Source: Pyronema omphalodes
Lineage: Eukaryota > Ascomycota > Pezizomycetes > Pezizales > Pyronemataceae
DNA length: 64,000 nucleotides
Direction of reading: 5' to 3'
Assembly: GCA_024516155.1 (NCBI GenBank)
Contig: JAJJXM010000002.1
Coordinates: forward strand, 434,001-498,000
Below the pieces are notes generated by a model. It had not been told where the DNA came from, did not search any database, and saw only the letters and a list, made by a program, of their open reading frames with translations. Below are positions 10,405 to 23,696 of this stretch, one piece after another. The stretch's first letter is position 1. Every line of letters starts with the position of its first letter. Position numbers and translations under genes: made by a program.

Positions 10405-11904
10405 ATGAAGTGTTTCGCCATTGCATTACAACTACTCATAATCGAGTTGACTATCAATGTCAACGCAGTTGTCTTACATGATAGAGACACTTCGTCTTCC
10501 GCAATCGGAGCTGCATTCTCACAGCCGAACTCGACGGAATGGGATCCGGCTCTCACTAATTCGACCAATTATGGATATCCCCAGCTGAGGAAAGGAGTTT
10601 CCGAGCATGGAATTGTCAAGAGAGATAATTCTAAGTCGGATAGCGCGCTATTCCGCATGCTGACAGGTATAGCTTCCACCGTTTCGCGTGTCGCTCCGGA
10701 GGAAGATGAGGAAGTTGACCACCTCGATTACGGTGAGGTGTATAAAGTTACGTTTGACAAGTGAGTACCCACAAAACTTATTCTAAAATACATTGTACTA
10801 ATATTATTAGGAACGGAACTGCCATTGATCGGCATTCTCATTATGATTTTGAGTTCAAGGACTATGCCCCCGACGTGTTCGAGGCCATCCGTTCCAACTT
10901 TGAGGTTGACGAGAACAGTTACGTTCAGTCTCTGATTGGTAATATGAGCATGGATGAGCTTGCCTCACCTGGTAGAAGCGGAAGTACCTTTTTCTTCTCG
11001 ACGGATAAGAAGTACGCCATAAAGACGATACATGAGGGCGAACACAAGCAACTCCGAAAGTATTTAAAAAAGTATCTTGCATATGTTGCAAGTAACCCGA
11101 ACACCTTACTCTCGCGGTTCTTTGGTCTCCATCGTATCAAGAAATGGAATGGCCAGAAAATATACTTTGTAGTCATGAACAACGTCTTCCCACCGCAGCA
11201 CGAAATACACCAGACCTGGGACCTTAAGGGATCAACCTATAGACGTCTCACAAGTGAGAGTAAAATTGCTGAGAACCCCAAAAAGACCCAGCAGGATAAC
11301 AACTGGAGGAATAAGGGGATGCGCCTCCATTTGGGGCCTCAGAAGGCAGAGCTACTTCTGAATCAGCTCAGAAGCGATTCCGATTTTTTAAAGAAACTCC
11401 GCATTGTAGACTACTCACTATTAGTCGGTATCCACAGAATTGGCAACGAGAGTATAGCAACTACTCCTTCGAAGAGCATCTTCAATGGCGACGATGGTTG
11501 TTTCCGGTCCACTAACGCAAACGATGAGCCTGGCGACCTTCTTTATTGTTTCGGTGTGATTGACATCTTGACATATGTATTTTACCTTCTCCTTCTACTC
11601 TTTCTTACACATTAATAACTGATGTCTTTTTCTATAGTACACCGCGTGGAAAGCGGTGGAAAATTTCTGTTCCAGCTGGGGCAAACCCACAAATTCGATA
11701 TCTTGCATTGCACCTCCGACATACGCACGACGATTCGTCGAGTTCATCGGGGATCAGATTGAGCCCAAGCCACTCGGGGAACCGGAACAAGACACTTCGG
11801 ACGCCGAGACGAATTTCGAGACGAATGTCGGGATAAATGGCGACTCTGTTGATGCCATCGAGACTTCGATGAATAATACGACTCCTTCTTCTAACAATGA
11901 ATAA
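10405..11904 (+). CDS. PIP-kinase-domain protein with predicted signal peptide
   Basis: Three exons (10405-10760, 10811-11576, 11638-11904) give 462 residues. Intron 1 (GTGAGT...CTAAT...TAG, 50 bp) and intron 2 (GTATTT...CTGAT...TAG, 61 bp) keep the frame. The phosphatidylinositol-phosphate kinase fold is clear. It has the glycine-rich GRSGS (173-177), the ATP-binding lysine in YAIKTI (190), DLKGSTYRR (256-264), the catalytic aspartate of VDYSLLVGIH (319), the metal-binding FGVIDIL (D370), and a C-terminal TYARRFVEFI. Residues 1-20 (MKCFAIALQLLIIELTINVN) look like a cleavable signal peptide. They are followed by two NST sequons and a Kex2-like KR at 72-73. Such enzymes are normally cytosolic and phosphorylate PI4P to PI(4,5)P2, so a secretory leader is odd. 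The putative activation segment lacks the usual KK. The start has good context, but a missed upstream exon cannot be excluded. Confidence 0.85.
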
Positions 11905-14124
11905 TGCGAATATTTGGAACCTCCCGTAGCCCTCTCCTCCGCAATTCCGAACGACACTACGACGGACTCGTAACACCTTCCACCAATACTACCACGATGT
12001 CTTAAGGCATTCCACTCTATAAGGGAAGTCAGCAGAGCAGTACGTTCTCTTGGGCTTTAAACGCGGTTGCGTGCAGTGTTTGGTGCGGCGAGGAGGCTTG
12101 GAGATTCAAATCGGCGTTAGGGGCACTTGTTTTAGCAAGTAGGGAAAACACGATGGGTAGGTAGGGAGTTGCAGTCTGCGAGGACGTTTGGGCTTGTATG
12201 TATGTTTTTGCTTTCTGTCAAAGTTTTTTCATAGTTCATTTGTTGTTTCTGCGCGACGGCGTGACGAAGCGCATGTTTTTGATTTCTTTTCCTTTTTTTT
12301 TTTTTTTTTTTTTGGATTCGAATATTATATTTATATGTTCAGTCCAGTACAAACCATCATAATTATTGATAATAAATAATTGCTATGTTTGTGGAAAACT
12401 CATCGTGCATCGCTAAATAAGTCGGTTACAGGATTTGTGTTTTTTTTTTCGTGTTGAATCAACGTAATAAATGACGCCGCTTGTCAGGAGAGCCTCGTAT
12501 GTGTTCACCTTAGTCCAGTCCATTGTCTACATAATTAAATAATCACAAAAACGACACTCCCGTCGAGCACGGTGTTTAGAAATCGCCACTACCCTTGTCT
12601 GACTAAAGGCTAGAAAGTGACCATAGCCGTGCCTTTTATTATTTGATCAATCTATGTTTTACTATAACGATGGGTTCGTTCTATTTAGCAAAAGGTATGA
12701 CACTGCAGTGATGATATGTTTACAGTTCAATCCCCTCCCCCTTTATCCTATCTACCGTCTTGTGACGTCAACTATGCCAGCCCTTAACCCTAATCCTCCA
12801 TTCTAACTACACTCAACAAGCGCGATGTGGTCAAAAAAGCCAAGGCGTTGGTCTCGCCTAACCCTTACTATATAGTATGAAAGGTATCGAATGCATATTT
12901 ATCCGTGGTAATCGATTAGATATCTATCGCATTAAGTGTTTGGGAAACCTTTATATATATGCCTCGTTCTTGCCTGTTCCCTTTGGAAAACGCTTGTTAA
13001 GCAGCAACATTACTCCGACCTAGGACTTGTGATATAGACATTTAATGGCATCGGATGTTTGGTACATATGAAATAGAGGTTCAATCTGCGCGATAGATGT
13101 CCCTTGATGTCTAAAACCGGCCGCTATGCTCAAAGGAAGCAATTTGGCTTCGTATTTGTCTCTGACATATGCCCGCTATTTGGGCATATTCCGCAACGAT
13201 ATCACCTTACGTTAAGAATTATAATCAATATCAGTCTCAATATTGGAGGTATCTGAAATGGAAGTGCTAGTTTGTGGTACGTACTTTCCTCACTGTCTCA
13301 TTATCCTCGCAATATGTGCCTCCAATTTTGCGGTAAATAGAGTTAGCAACTTACCCGCCGATGGAACATGGACGATTTTTATTTGTTGCACAATAAAAGA
13401 GCAGAGATATGTAATTCCTTAAGGTTTTCCAGCTCAACATCTGTCTTTGAGTTGCGGAAGCGATATTTGCTGTGGATGGATTGTAAAACGAGCACCTTTG
13501 ATGCATCAAATAGCCCAGCACCAGCACCATCGCCAGAAGCTCACAAAGGGCTGTCCCAATATGACAGAATCCTCCAATAACGGTTCCATACAGTGGTGAA
13601 CTTTCGATGTGTATGCATGCATCTCTAGATGCTCAAAGTTCAAGTTCTTTGAGCCGTATGATTACAACACTGTTGATGAGAGTATAGATAGCAGTCACGG
13701 ATAGTATCCGGGCGCATGGAGTGATGTAATAACTACATAGATAGTAGGAATACTTTGGATCAAATTTTAGATTAAACATTTTTATGGTTCTGCTTTTTTT
13801 ATTGCGCATGAAAAACGACGCAAAGTCTTGGACGGTCGACCGGTCTCGCTGCACCCTTTCCCTAACCCTAGAATCTTCCGCATGCACTTCTCGATCTACC
13901 CTCCACAGATCCTTGGGGTATCACCCTAAGTAACGCTATGTGCAAATTTTACTCGTAACATGTTAATATCGGTGTTTCGAGTAGCACGGTAGTCATTAAC
14001 ACAGAATCGACACTCAATGCATCTCGGCAATCATCATTAACCAACCGTACACTACCCAAAATACAATTCAACTTGGAGAGAAAAAAGCATTTATGAGATA
14101 CGAAAGAAAGAGAACCCTCAAAAG
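11905..14124. other. Intergenic region between convergent genes
   Basis: No gene is supported. It contains the 3' end of the PIP-kinase-like gene, a long T-run around 12291-12313, and AT-rich sequence. Open frames are at most about 84 codons and show no domain. Confidence 0.5.
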
Positions 14125-15683
14125 CTAGCTCCATTTGTCTCCCCATAAATACCCCAAGGAAGAAGGTGCGACATTCGTCTGAGTTTCGTTTATCACAACA
14201 TTCAACTCTGGTAATTCCAAATCCAATAACGTCAGCAGTACTGCCATTGGACCCGGAGCATACTCCTGGGCGATATAAACCTCCAATTCAAACGTGCCGT
14301 TGGACGTGAATTCTTTGAAATTCTCTTCCGAAATCACAGCCTTCATATGCTCTGGATTCCAATGCAAACGGACCACCTGCATGATGAACAGCTCGTGCTG
14401 TGCTCTGACGTATGACTTCCAGCCTTGACGCCAGGAATGTTTCATGCTCTTGACCAGGAATTCGCAATCGCGCTGTACCGGGTCAATAGCTCCCTAGGTA
14501 TAATTAGCATATACTGCAGTATCACGCTAAGGGGGCTTACGTCAATTCTATAACGCAACCCTAGCCTTTTCATGTAATCCTCATGAAATTCTTGAACGGG
14601 ATCCGTGTAAGCTGGCAAAGTTTTGTCGACTTCGGGTAAGATCTCAGAGAATGGGCCATGCAGCCGCGCTCTTTGTGCCTTGGTGCCGGTGATTTGACGC
14701 ATGTGCTCCGCATTGAAGTTGGTAAATGCTTCATATAGCTTTCTTTTCTCGGCTTTATTCATGATTTTCCATTCTTCCTCACGCTTTTTGATCAATTCAT
14801 CTCGAAGTTGTTGATTGCTACTATCTTCCTTCAAAGCTTTGAACAGCCAATCTCTGAGGTTTTCATGGTTTTCGAAAACATTTTGAATGTCGATTTGAAG
14901 TTGATCAGGATTGCTGGGGTCATTGGAATTGAGACCCCCGCCTAGAAATGGTTTGAGTATCTTGTAATCTTGCAGTATCTCCTCGATTATACTGATGCTC
15001 TGGCTCCCCTGCAAGCCTGCGGGCCGCTCCTCGAATGGCCCCAAAATCGCATTCATAAGCATGAGAGTAGCCGTAGCCGCAGGGTATGGATCCTTAATTT
15101 TCTGTTCTTTCGGTTTCCTCGTGCTAAACCGTTTCTTGCCACCCTTCTTCTTCTGGTATCTGAGCTCGGATTTACTGAGAGCACGGTGCGCCCAGAACGC
15201 CAACGACCCAACTTCTCCCAACGTAATAGCCGTCAACAACAACCTCAAGTGCTCTTTATGTGCTGCCTCAAAAACATAAGGTTTATCTTCATCCGATCTC
15301 CCCAATAGCTTTTTCCCGTTGCTTTTAATCCATCCTTCCTTGACTGGTTTTATTTTCGGTCTCTCGTTGTCCAATTTTTTCCAGTACTCCTGAATAACTT
15401 TCGCTTTTGCTGCGTCGAGGTTTGGGATCGCTTCAAGTGCGGTTTTGAGTTTCGTGTACTGAGAATCGCGTTGATTCTTTTCGGTTTCGTATAGCTTCAC
15501 AGCCTCAAGGCAGGCATTGTCGACAGCCTTCATGGCGTCTGGCATGATTTTAGGAAAGCCGGCTTGTGGATCCGGTGGGGGTATCGCCCTCGGGTCTGGT
15601 AATGCGACAGCATGAGTAGTGATTGCTGAGTTTTGCGTTGATGAATTCGAGTCCGTTGATGGCGTGGGCAATGTTAAAGTCAT
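14125..15683 (-). CDS. Hypothetical protein, two exons
   Basis: Exon 1 (15683-14541) and exon 2 (14493-14125) are separated by a 47-bp intron with GTAAGC donor, CTAAT branch and TAG acceptor. Both boundaries are phase 0, and splicing gives 503 residues. I do not recognise the family. The N-terminus is Pro/Ser/Thr-rich and looks disordered (to about residue 45). The remainder is predicted helical and charged, with a Lys/Arg-rich patch (RYQKKKGGKKRFSTRKPKEQ) that could be a nuclear localisation signal, and a segment EERPAGLQGSQSISIIEEIL. No signal peptide or membrane segment is evident. Without splicing the first exon runs into a stop 33 codons later. An additional upstream exon is possible. 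Function is unknown. Confidence 0.75.
14494..14540 (-). other. Spliceosomal intron (47 bp)
   Basis: The minus strand reads GTAAGC at the donor, GCTAATT as branch site about 12 nt from the acceptor, and CCTAG at the acceptor. Removal joins RYRID to GAIDPVQRD in frame. Confidence 0.85.
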
Positions 15684-18303
15684 TTCAACCGGGCTTGCGG
15701 TAGGATTAGTCGCAGGTGGCGCCTAGAAAGATCTCTGAGTGACAGTGATGGAATTTGTGAGAGGTCGGTGGGTATGCTGTCTTATTTATGGACTGTCGTA
15801 GACATTCTGGCATCCAAAAGAATTGCTGATGAAATTCTTGGGGACCTGCCGTTTGACCGCTATCAATTGTGGCTACATAACAGAAATGTGGAAGGATTTT
15901 GCTGGTTGATTCCACGGTAGCTGCCTGGACTTAGAGTAATGTGAAACCAATGTTTCGATTTCAATTGGTGGCTGCATGAAATGCTGACTGATTAGCCGCG
16001 TAACCGGCAGAAGAAGGCTACGGAATTTCGCATTTTCATTGGACAATCAGCAATTATATTACTATTCGTAGACTATTTACCGACTGTGCTTCCTGACGTA
16101 CTGAAATTCTTCATTTTCAGCGCATAGCCTCCACATTCGGGAAAGTCGCAGATGAATACATTGGTACCAACAAATCAGGGCATTATAATGTTATATGACG
16201 TTACTAGTCTCTAGGGAGGTATCGCACAGCCATCTTTATCACTTGTGGATTCTCACCGGACAATTCATCATGCGCGTGCGCATTGTTCGCAATGAGCGAG
16301 GCACTGGATCAGTAACTAGTTGTGAATACCACCATGATCCAAACGTTGGGTGGTGCAATATTCAGCTCAAATTTCTAGTGTCTAGTATGTCATAGTGCAG
16401 CAAATCCAAAGATTCGATTTCAGAACTCATCCTCATGAAGTTTTCTCTACATAATCTCCCAGTGGAATAATATTTTCAGCATGCTGCGCGCCACAATCAG
16501 ACAGTTACTTTATGTGCATGTTAATAAGAGCTCAACACATATACATATATTCCATACCTCAATCCCAATCTTCTTATATCAATCCCCTTTCGCTTCCCCA
16601 GGCGAGTGATCTAGCTAGCATCATATCTTACCATGACTTGTTGTCAGAATATATTACCAATAGTTCAGATATCAGACGTCCTACGTCGTTACGGTCTTTT
16701 GGGTTGACTTGAAGAATACATATTCTTAAGTCGCCTAGTGCTTAAGTTGGCAAGAGGCAGGGCGTCACCTGGTCAGTGACTTTTGCATCATCGAGTGATT
16801 ATCAGTGAAACTCTTGACATTGGTCTTCGAGCATTGATATTGGGTGGCATACTGTGAAAGTTGCTCGTGCTAGTAAACTACAGACTTATTGGTTATTAAT
16901 TCATAGAGAGTAGATTATATCTATGCAGTTCATAGGCCTTTCGCGTTTGCTAAAGAAGTTCCCCGTATCTGTTCGTATGTAGAACCTTATTATCATAGTT
17001 TTTATATTTTCAGGATATAAATTACTTTTATTCACAAAATATTACGTACAAGTGGCAGACTCAGAATGTAGGTATACATAAATTCTGCAAGCAAACATCC
17101 CAAGCCTCGGGCGCCCCAGCCCAGTAACCATGTTTCTCGTATAATTACGACAGGATTCAAATACATTGTCTTTGCGAAATACCGTCATTGTATCGCTACA
17201 TTTCCGATGTCTGCCTAATAAGAGTTCTATCCACCTCTTGACCTTGTTCGAGTGACGCATTATGATATACTGAGAAGGCGTTTCCCGCGCGCCAAGACAC
17301 ATGGGAACTTGATAATGAAAACATCAGAAAGGATGTTGCTATTACGATTACAAACTGATGGAACAGGTGGAGTTTAATGAAATAGCTTTTGGTATTAAGG
17401 AAGTATCTGATAATCACTATATAACTGTTTTATCGCTGTGCTTTGCTGGGTGTCGAGTGACAATTTGTGTGTGTTTTAGTGCATCGGGAAGTGCCGAGTC
17501 ATGTTTATTTCAAGCCAACAACCAGTTTCCAATAACTTAGCTGATAAGACTAATAGAGGTTCTTATATCATATCAAATTCCTTCGACTTTTCTAAATCCT
17601 CATCGCAAGTTCATAAAAAAGCCCCTACGCCGACAATTTTTGGTGTAGTGTTTCATGACTTAGGGCTTTCGTTTTAATCCCTTGCCAAGCCCTCAGCCGG
17701 TGAGGCTTTAACGCTCATGCCAGCTAGGTTACATATTCTCAGGTAAAGCCTTCAACGTTTTCTTTTGTTTTTTTTTCCCTTTCGGATTGTGACAGAGAAT
17801 TTAGGTCAGGCTTAACTATGTACTCCTGTCTCAGAAAAAAAACAAGGCTGTGAATCACTCTCTACAACTGAAACCCAATTCCAGTCTCTCTCTCTGTGGC
17901 CCATTCCCCAAGTTCCAAGTTCCAAGAAAGCAAGGACGCAAGTAAGCGAGCAGGTAAGCATGCAAGCGAGTAAGTCCCAGCCGCGGTTGCGTTTACAACT
18001 GTCCCGGACCCAACCAACAAGACAAGCGGCGACAAGACCATTCAAGACAAAAAGCCAAAAAAAAGGAAAATTCTTGGTTGACAGATTTCAGATTTCAGAT
18101 TCAGATCAGATGAGATAATGTAGGGATCAGACCAATTAATTCGCTTACCGAAGTACTTCAGCAAGATTGTTTGCGTATAATGTACGGCACATATGTATGT
18201 TATTTGGTTCTAGATCTGATCGGCTATCTATCTATGTATCGCCACCACCAAGCTTTTTAATTTACCGGCGTTTATAATTTCGGTAACCTATGGTGCCGTG
18301 GTG

Positions 18304-18330
18304 TCCTATCCTATCCTATTCTATCCTATG
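18304..18330. repeat. (TCCTA)n microsatellite
   Basis: Five consecutive TCCTA/TTCTA pentamers within the 8-kb intergenic region. Confidence 0.85.
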
Positions 18331-18371
18331 GTGCCCTACCCATCGTATCGATAATCCAATATTCTGGGTAT

Positions 18372-18408
18372 CGTTCGTTCGCTCGCTCGTTCGCTCGTTC
18401 GTTCGTTC
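18372..18408. repeat. (GTTC/GCTC)n tetranucleotide repeat
   Basis: About nine GTTC or GCTC tetramers in a row. It lies 40 bp right of the TCCTA repeat. Confidence 0.85.
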
Positions 18409-18853
18409 CTTCTCTTCCAATCTTCGCTTAAAAATGTCAAAGCTCCGCGACCATGTCAGCTATGTAAGCGCGAAGACCGGCGGAATATGTATTTGGACTA
18501 TGATAAGCGAGATTAATGGCCGACGGATAGATTATCCTTTGACACAATATAACACAGCACAGTGCAACGCAACGCTTAGACCCTGATTCTGATCCTGATC
18601 CAGTTCCAGCTCCAATTCCAGATCCAGGTCGTAACCCTTTGTTGGAAAAAAGAAATATCCTACTTTTACATACATACATACCTCACCATAGACATTTCTA
18701 AAGAATTTATTGAGCAAGTCAGTCATGTGGTGATGTTTGACAAGAAAGTGTATACATAGGGGCTTGGTCAAGGTTTGGATAATAATTTGGCTGACTTAAT
18801 AAATATAGTATTGTGGGAAATACGTATACATATTCCAAATTTTCCATTTTTAT

Positions 18854-18933
18854 CGCCTTCGCCTCCACCTCCACCTTCATCTTCGACCCTCTCCTTAATC
18901 ACCTTCACCTTCACCTTCATCTTCGCCTTCGCT
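18854..18933. repeat. (TTCACC/TTCGCC) hexamer-rich tract
   Basis: An 80-bp pyrimidine-rich tract of imperfect CTTCAC, CTCCAC and CTTCGC hexamers. It could be translated as a low-complexity stretch, but no surrounding gene is evident. Confidence 0.75.
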
Positions 18934-21192
18934 TGTTAATGTGGCTGCGGCGCGCATCAACATCGCCACTTCACTCCAATGTTGCCATCACTTTGCACAC
19001 GCGCACAGTCGCACAGTCGCACGCAGCCGTAACCACAGCCATCGCGAAAAGGAACATCCAAAAAAATCAAACCACCAAAAGTGCAATCGCTTAAACTAAC
19101 GACACAAGATAATCCCACACAACTGGTAACTTCTCATGACAAAACTGCACTTTCCTAGGTAGTCTATAGTAAGAGATCAGGCACTTTTACACTTCCCGCG
19201 GAGATCCAGTCCAGATCTACTTGACGCTTATGATTGAAGCTAGAACAAAAATTATCAAGCTACAACTGGTAGTTGGCAGTCGTATTATAGGCCTACATAT
19301 TGAAATTCTGTAGATCACAACTCCGAAATTGGATCACAGTATGTACGAGAAAGTGGGGCGCGATATGGGGCCGCATGTTATTTTTTTGTCATTTGGGAAT
19401 TCATGGGGAGGGACATCGTCAAAGTTACGTGCGGTGGTTCCAGTGCCACTGGGGTCCCAGTGATCTATATGATACCGGGACCGAATTATTGGATCAACTT
19501 TTCGATGGAACCCAATGCTTTGCTTTATTACGATTCCTGGGTTAGCTAGTGAAAGTGGACTTGATAAGGAGACTTTTTTTGTCTTATTAACGCTGGATTG
19601 GATGTTAAGTTGGGCAATCTTCCAGGTTTCAGGGTATTGTAATCGAGATGAGGTTAAAGCGCGAACCAAGCTCGCATCGAACGGTGGTATTTGGTTGGTT
19701 TCCGCTCCGCTTTCACCAGGACATCATGGCACGGATCCAAATGTCATGCCGGAGGACCAGCCATACATACATACATCACAACGAAAAGGCGTAGGGAGAA
19801 CGCTACTCTAGTTGTTTTATTCTTCTCTAAATCGGATTGGTACACGACTGTATTTTGATAGCATGCAGAGAAGCTGCTGGATCGTTGATTGATACTGAGT
19901 GTCGATTGGCTATGGTTTACCGGGAAACACATTATGACAAATAGTAGGCGCAAAGTGGGGTGTAAGAGAGTCAATCAAAGAGGAGTATGAGAAGGACCTG
20001 TATGTACAGGACATTTTTTGGAGGATTGAGCGTCAAACACCAACACGGAAACTTTGGCTTCCGCGCCTTCTCTCAGGGATCTTCATTTACGCCTCCGTCT
20101 ATCGCGGCGCAGTTCCAAGGTTCCAGCACTCTGGTCTCGGTACAGCAGCTTGGTTTTTAGTAGAGAAACCTTTAACGATGGCTGAAACATATTTTTTTAT
20201 TCCTGCACTTTTTGATTCTAAGATTACGTCGTGCATGCCCAGTTATTTTGTACATTTATGACAATTGAAACCGCTTGCCGGCGCACGCTGACCTAAACTG
20301 ACACAGGGCAGGGCCAAGTTCATATGGTGGCATACATATCGACCTCTCTTATTCTTATCGGGATAGGCTTATCTGCACAAGAGATCACTGTCCGATCCCA
20401 GCGCGCGCTGACTTGACTTGACTTGCCTTGGCGATTTTTACTTTTCGGAGATATATATTTTTTCATCAAGCATTTCATCAACCATGACAAAGAATTTTAA
20501 CGGAATAATCAAATTCCATGCGTTCAGTTGTCGGACAATGCAAGTCCGTCGTCCGTTCAACCAGCCTTGAAATGAAATCGCTGCGCACTCCGGTAAACCT
20601 CGAACACATAAGCAAGTATTAGTTTGTTGTCCATATGTAATCGACAATGGGAGTTGACCAGCCAGTTGACCTTTCTCAATTCTCTATGTCTCTATTTCTC
20701 TGTGCGCAACAACACGTCCGTGTCCATCATTAACTAGACTGTATGTATGGAATGCCTAGCTGATTTCCTCCGAAAATCATCCGAAAAATTATGTAATTAT
20801 GTAATCGTGGAATCGGGCATCTCGGCATGGTGCAGAAGCGTTGTTGATGGAGCGCAGCTATGTACATACAAACCGATTATTAATCCGGCAATCTGCGCAT
20901 TGCGGCGAGCAGGCGAAGCTGCACGGGACTTCGGCGCTGTAAGTTAAGTGTTAGTAAGTATTTCTAGTAACGGTCCCGCCGCGACCAACCAACCCCCTTG
21001 CAAAGTTGTACCTAAACCCGCCGACTCCTTCCCCGATGAGTGGCCCGAAGATCACATCCCTCATTCCAATTTGTTTTAGCGTTTGTCGATGATGATGATG
21101 TATCCTGTTTAGAGTTTGACAGATGTAATCTTTCAACATTGGCCCGCTGTCAGCACGAGCAAAAGGAATAGTGTGGGATAACCGATTTACGG

Positions 21193-21245
21193 GTCTAAAC
21201 GAAGAAGTCTAAACGAAGAAGTCTTAACGAAGGATCTAAACAAAG
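21193..21245. repeat. 14-bp tandem repeat
   Basis: GTCTAAACGAAGAA occurs twice perfectly (21193-21206 and 21207-21220), then once with two changes and once partially. Confidence 0.85.
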
Positions 21246-22129
21246 TTAGGATGGTACTATATCAAGGAACGAGGCGCGTAGTTAGAAGCCGTTCATTTCT
21301 AGCGAACGGCCTCTCTCCCCTCCGAGTTTTACCGAATTAGATCTACAGAAGCATGGCATGATTTAGGGTGAACGCTGAAAGTTGAACATTGAACGGTGTT
21401 GAACTTCAAATCCATATTTAGAAGTTTCCTGAACCTAAGCCTGGTCGTTTGATGTGTACAGTCGACTGTAGCTGCATCCTTTAACCGCTGTCAATTGTGA
21501 ATAGTCGCAATAGACGAACCCCCTTCCGATTTCAACCGATCAGAACGTCGAAAAGTGACCAATTTCCTCGAAGCACAAGATCATCGATCTCCCCGCCTTT
21601 TTCCCATCACGCAGCAAGCTACAGGCATCCAGCGGCAAGTTGGAAAAGTCCCGTCGAAAGTGCCAAAATGCCGTTAACCGGTCTTCTAAGGTCAATGAAA
21701 CATGTTAGAATATCAGAATTCAGAAATCAGAAATCAAAGTCAGATATCTATGACCTTAATGCCGCTTGATATATACAGCGGCCAGCCTACAGGTCATCTC
21801 GGTGAGAACTGTACGTAAAGATAAGTAAATCAAGATCAAGCCCAAGACGAGACAAGACAAATATGTCTTGGTCACACCTCGGCATTTCCATTAGCATTAC
21901 CATTACTATTCCCATTAGCATCGTCTCTCCAAGTTCCAACTACCGTGCAAATAAAAAAAAAACAATTTTAATCTTCCAAGCTTCCAAGCTTCCAACACAT
22001 CACAACACAATAAGAGCCGATTCTGTATGTACCATATGCACCACCATACGAGCAAAAAGAAAAAGAAAAGAAGTTCATTCTACCCACATAGGATCCTCCA
22101 GAGTCCGGACTTCTATCCGTTCGATATAT

Positions 22130-22168
22130 GGGATGAGATGTGATGTGATGTGATATGATGGGATGGGA
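22130..22168. repeat. (GATGT)n-like pentamer repeat
   Basis: Repeated GATGA, GATGT and GATGG pentamers. It is a simple-sequence tract in intergenic DNA. Confidence 0.8.
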
Positions 22169-22993
22169 CATATAAACTCAGATATTATAGGTAATTCAAA
22201 TAAAATATGCCTGTATATAGAGGAAAGACTTCGCAGATGCCAGGATTACGCTCACCGCTATTCTTAATCCCAATCGCGATCTTGAAACGCCCCGCCACGC
22301 CATGCCACGAGGTGCGGGTATCGGTATCGATTTTCATTTATGTTTTTATATTACCTGCTTATGTAGCGGCTTTAGAGATGCTGATTGTATGGGGATTTTA
22401 TGGGCTGATGAATTCTGAATACATACATATGTGCCTTCAGTTTTTGAGCCATAGAATCACAGGAACCTTGTTGCTTCTTCTTACAGCAGCGTACAAGCAA
22501 GTAAGCATCTTTCGTCTGATCTCAGAGCCACTGCTGATACCCAGTAGTATCCTGGTGATATATCTGTATTTATCATCGCGGGTGTTACATGCCATGTGAA
22601 TGATCATATTACATACATACATAGCAATATCAGGCCTTTTAAGATCCAGCTATCCAACCGTCATAGCGACGAGGATGAGCTGCAAATACCCAAAACCGAA
22701 ATAAAGCCAAGGATATTCCAGTTTCATTTTTATGTACTTCCACCATACAAGGTAGGTCGATATTGAAGTATCAAAGTTGGTTATGTATCAGCTTATGAGT
22801 TACACGGCATTCCCGCAGGATGAGATATGTATGGCACTATACCGCGTGGTATATAAGTAAGATGCTTAAACGTTCTTATTCTTGTTGTTGATATGAGCTA
22901 GCTACCATGTATAGTGCACAAATAACAAGTATAGGTAATGTTGCACTGTGCACTGTGCAATTATCTCAATGAGGAAAAAAATAACAAACCCTT

Positions 22994-23040
22994 GCATTGC
23001 GTTGAGTTGCGTTTCGCTTCGTTGCGTTGCGTCTCGTTTC
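22994..23040. repeat. (GTTGC)n-like pentamer repeat
   Basis: Imperfect GTTGC, GTTTC and GCTTC pentamers over about 47 bp. Confidence 0.75.
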
Positions 23041-23696
23041 TTGTGTCACCATCATCGTAAACAAAATACAAAATTCTAATCAATAAATCTGTTTCCAAAT
23101 AAACCCTGGAAAGGATTCTAGGGTGTAAAGTTAGCGTGGCAAGTAGGCAACTTCGCTTAAGCAAAAAAAAAAGAAAAGTGATCTGGGGATAAAACGAATA
23201 TGGGGAGTGGGGTGGAGTCTAAATTATTTGACATCCTTTGGTCACGTTTTGATTATTTTTGCGTTCGCTCATGTCACAAATAAACAATGCGGAGTTGCGA
23301 GTGCGAACGATACTGCGCATCCATTCGCAGATGCTTGTTTAATAGAATTACCCTGGCTTTCTTTCGCCGCCCAATAGGCCCGTCCCCTCCCCTCATTATA
23401 ACCAAAATTATTTTCCTCGCCAACTATATTCAAGGAAAAATCTCTCAATAGCGTAAACGGGTGATTAATACCTATTCCCGCCACGTTATATGTGAGAATA
23501 TGAAGAAAAAAAGTTTATGTACAGTAAAAATGTAAATGATAGTCCCAAGACGCCAAAAAAACCCATCTTAGCAATCTCTCAAAAAATATACCCTAGACTC
23601 CGGCTTATAGAAAATGAAACAATTAACTCGCGCCCGAACTCCCAAATTTATCCCTTCACCAAGCATTATTTTGCAACGGTGTTCCCGAACCCTCCC

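Larger units (their letters stand above)
15684..23696. other. 8-kb gene-poor region with scattered microsatellites
   Basis: No convincing gene is seen; open frames are short and compositionally random. Several low-complexity tracts are listed separately. TACA repeats occur near 18667-18680, 19764-19776 and 22609-22622. An imperfect hairpin lies at 16706-16732. Small or spliced genes could be missed, because only sequence inspection was possible. Confidence 0.45.

Noticed and set aside
16706..16732. Hairpin GACTTGAAGAATA / TATTCTTAAGTC
   Set aside because: Imperfect, AT-rich and without a neighbouring gene end or repeat copy. It could be chance.
19334..19669. Possible degraded reverse-transcriptase fragment on the minus strand (LQYPETWKIAQL)
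   Set aside because: The YPETWKIAQ text resembles the SWK-AKG region of LINE reverse transcriptases, but no second motif follows in any frame, so it was not annotated.
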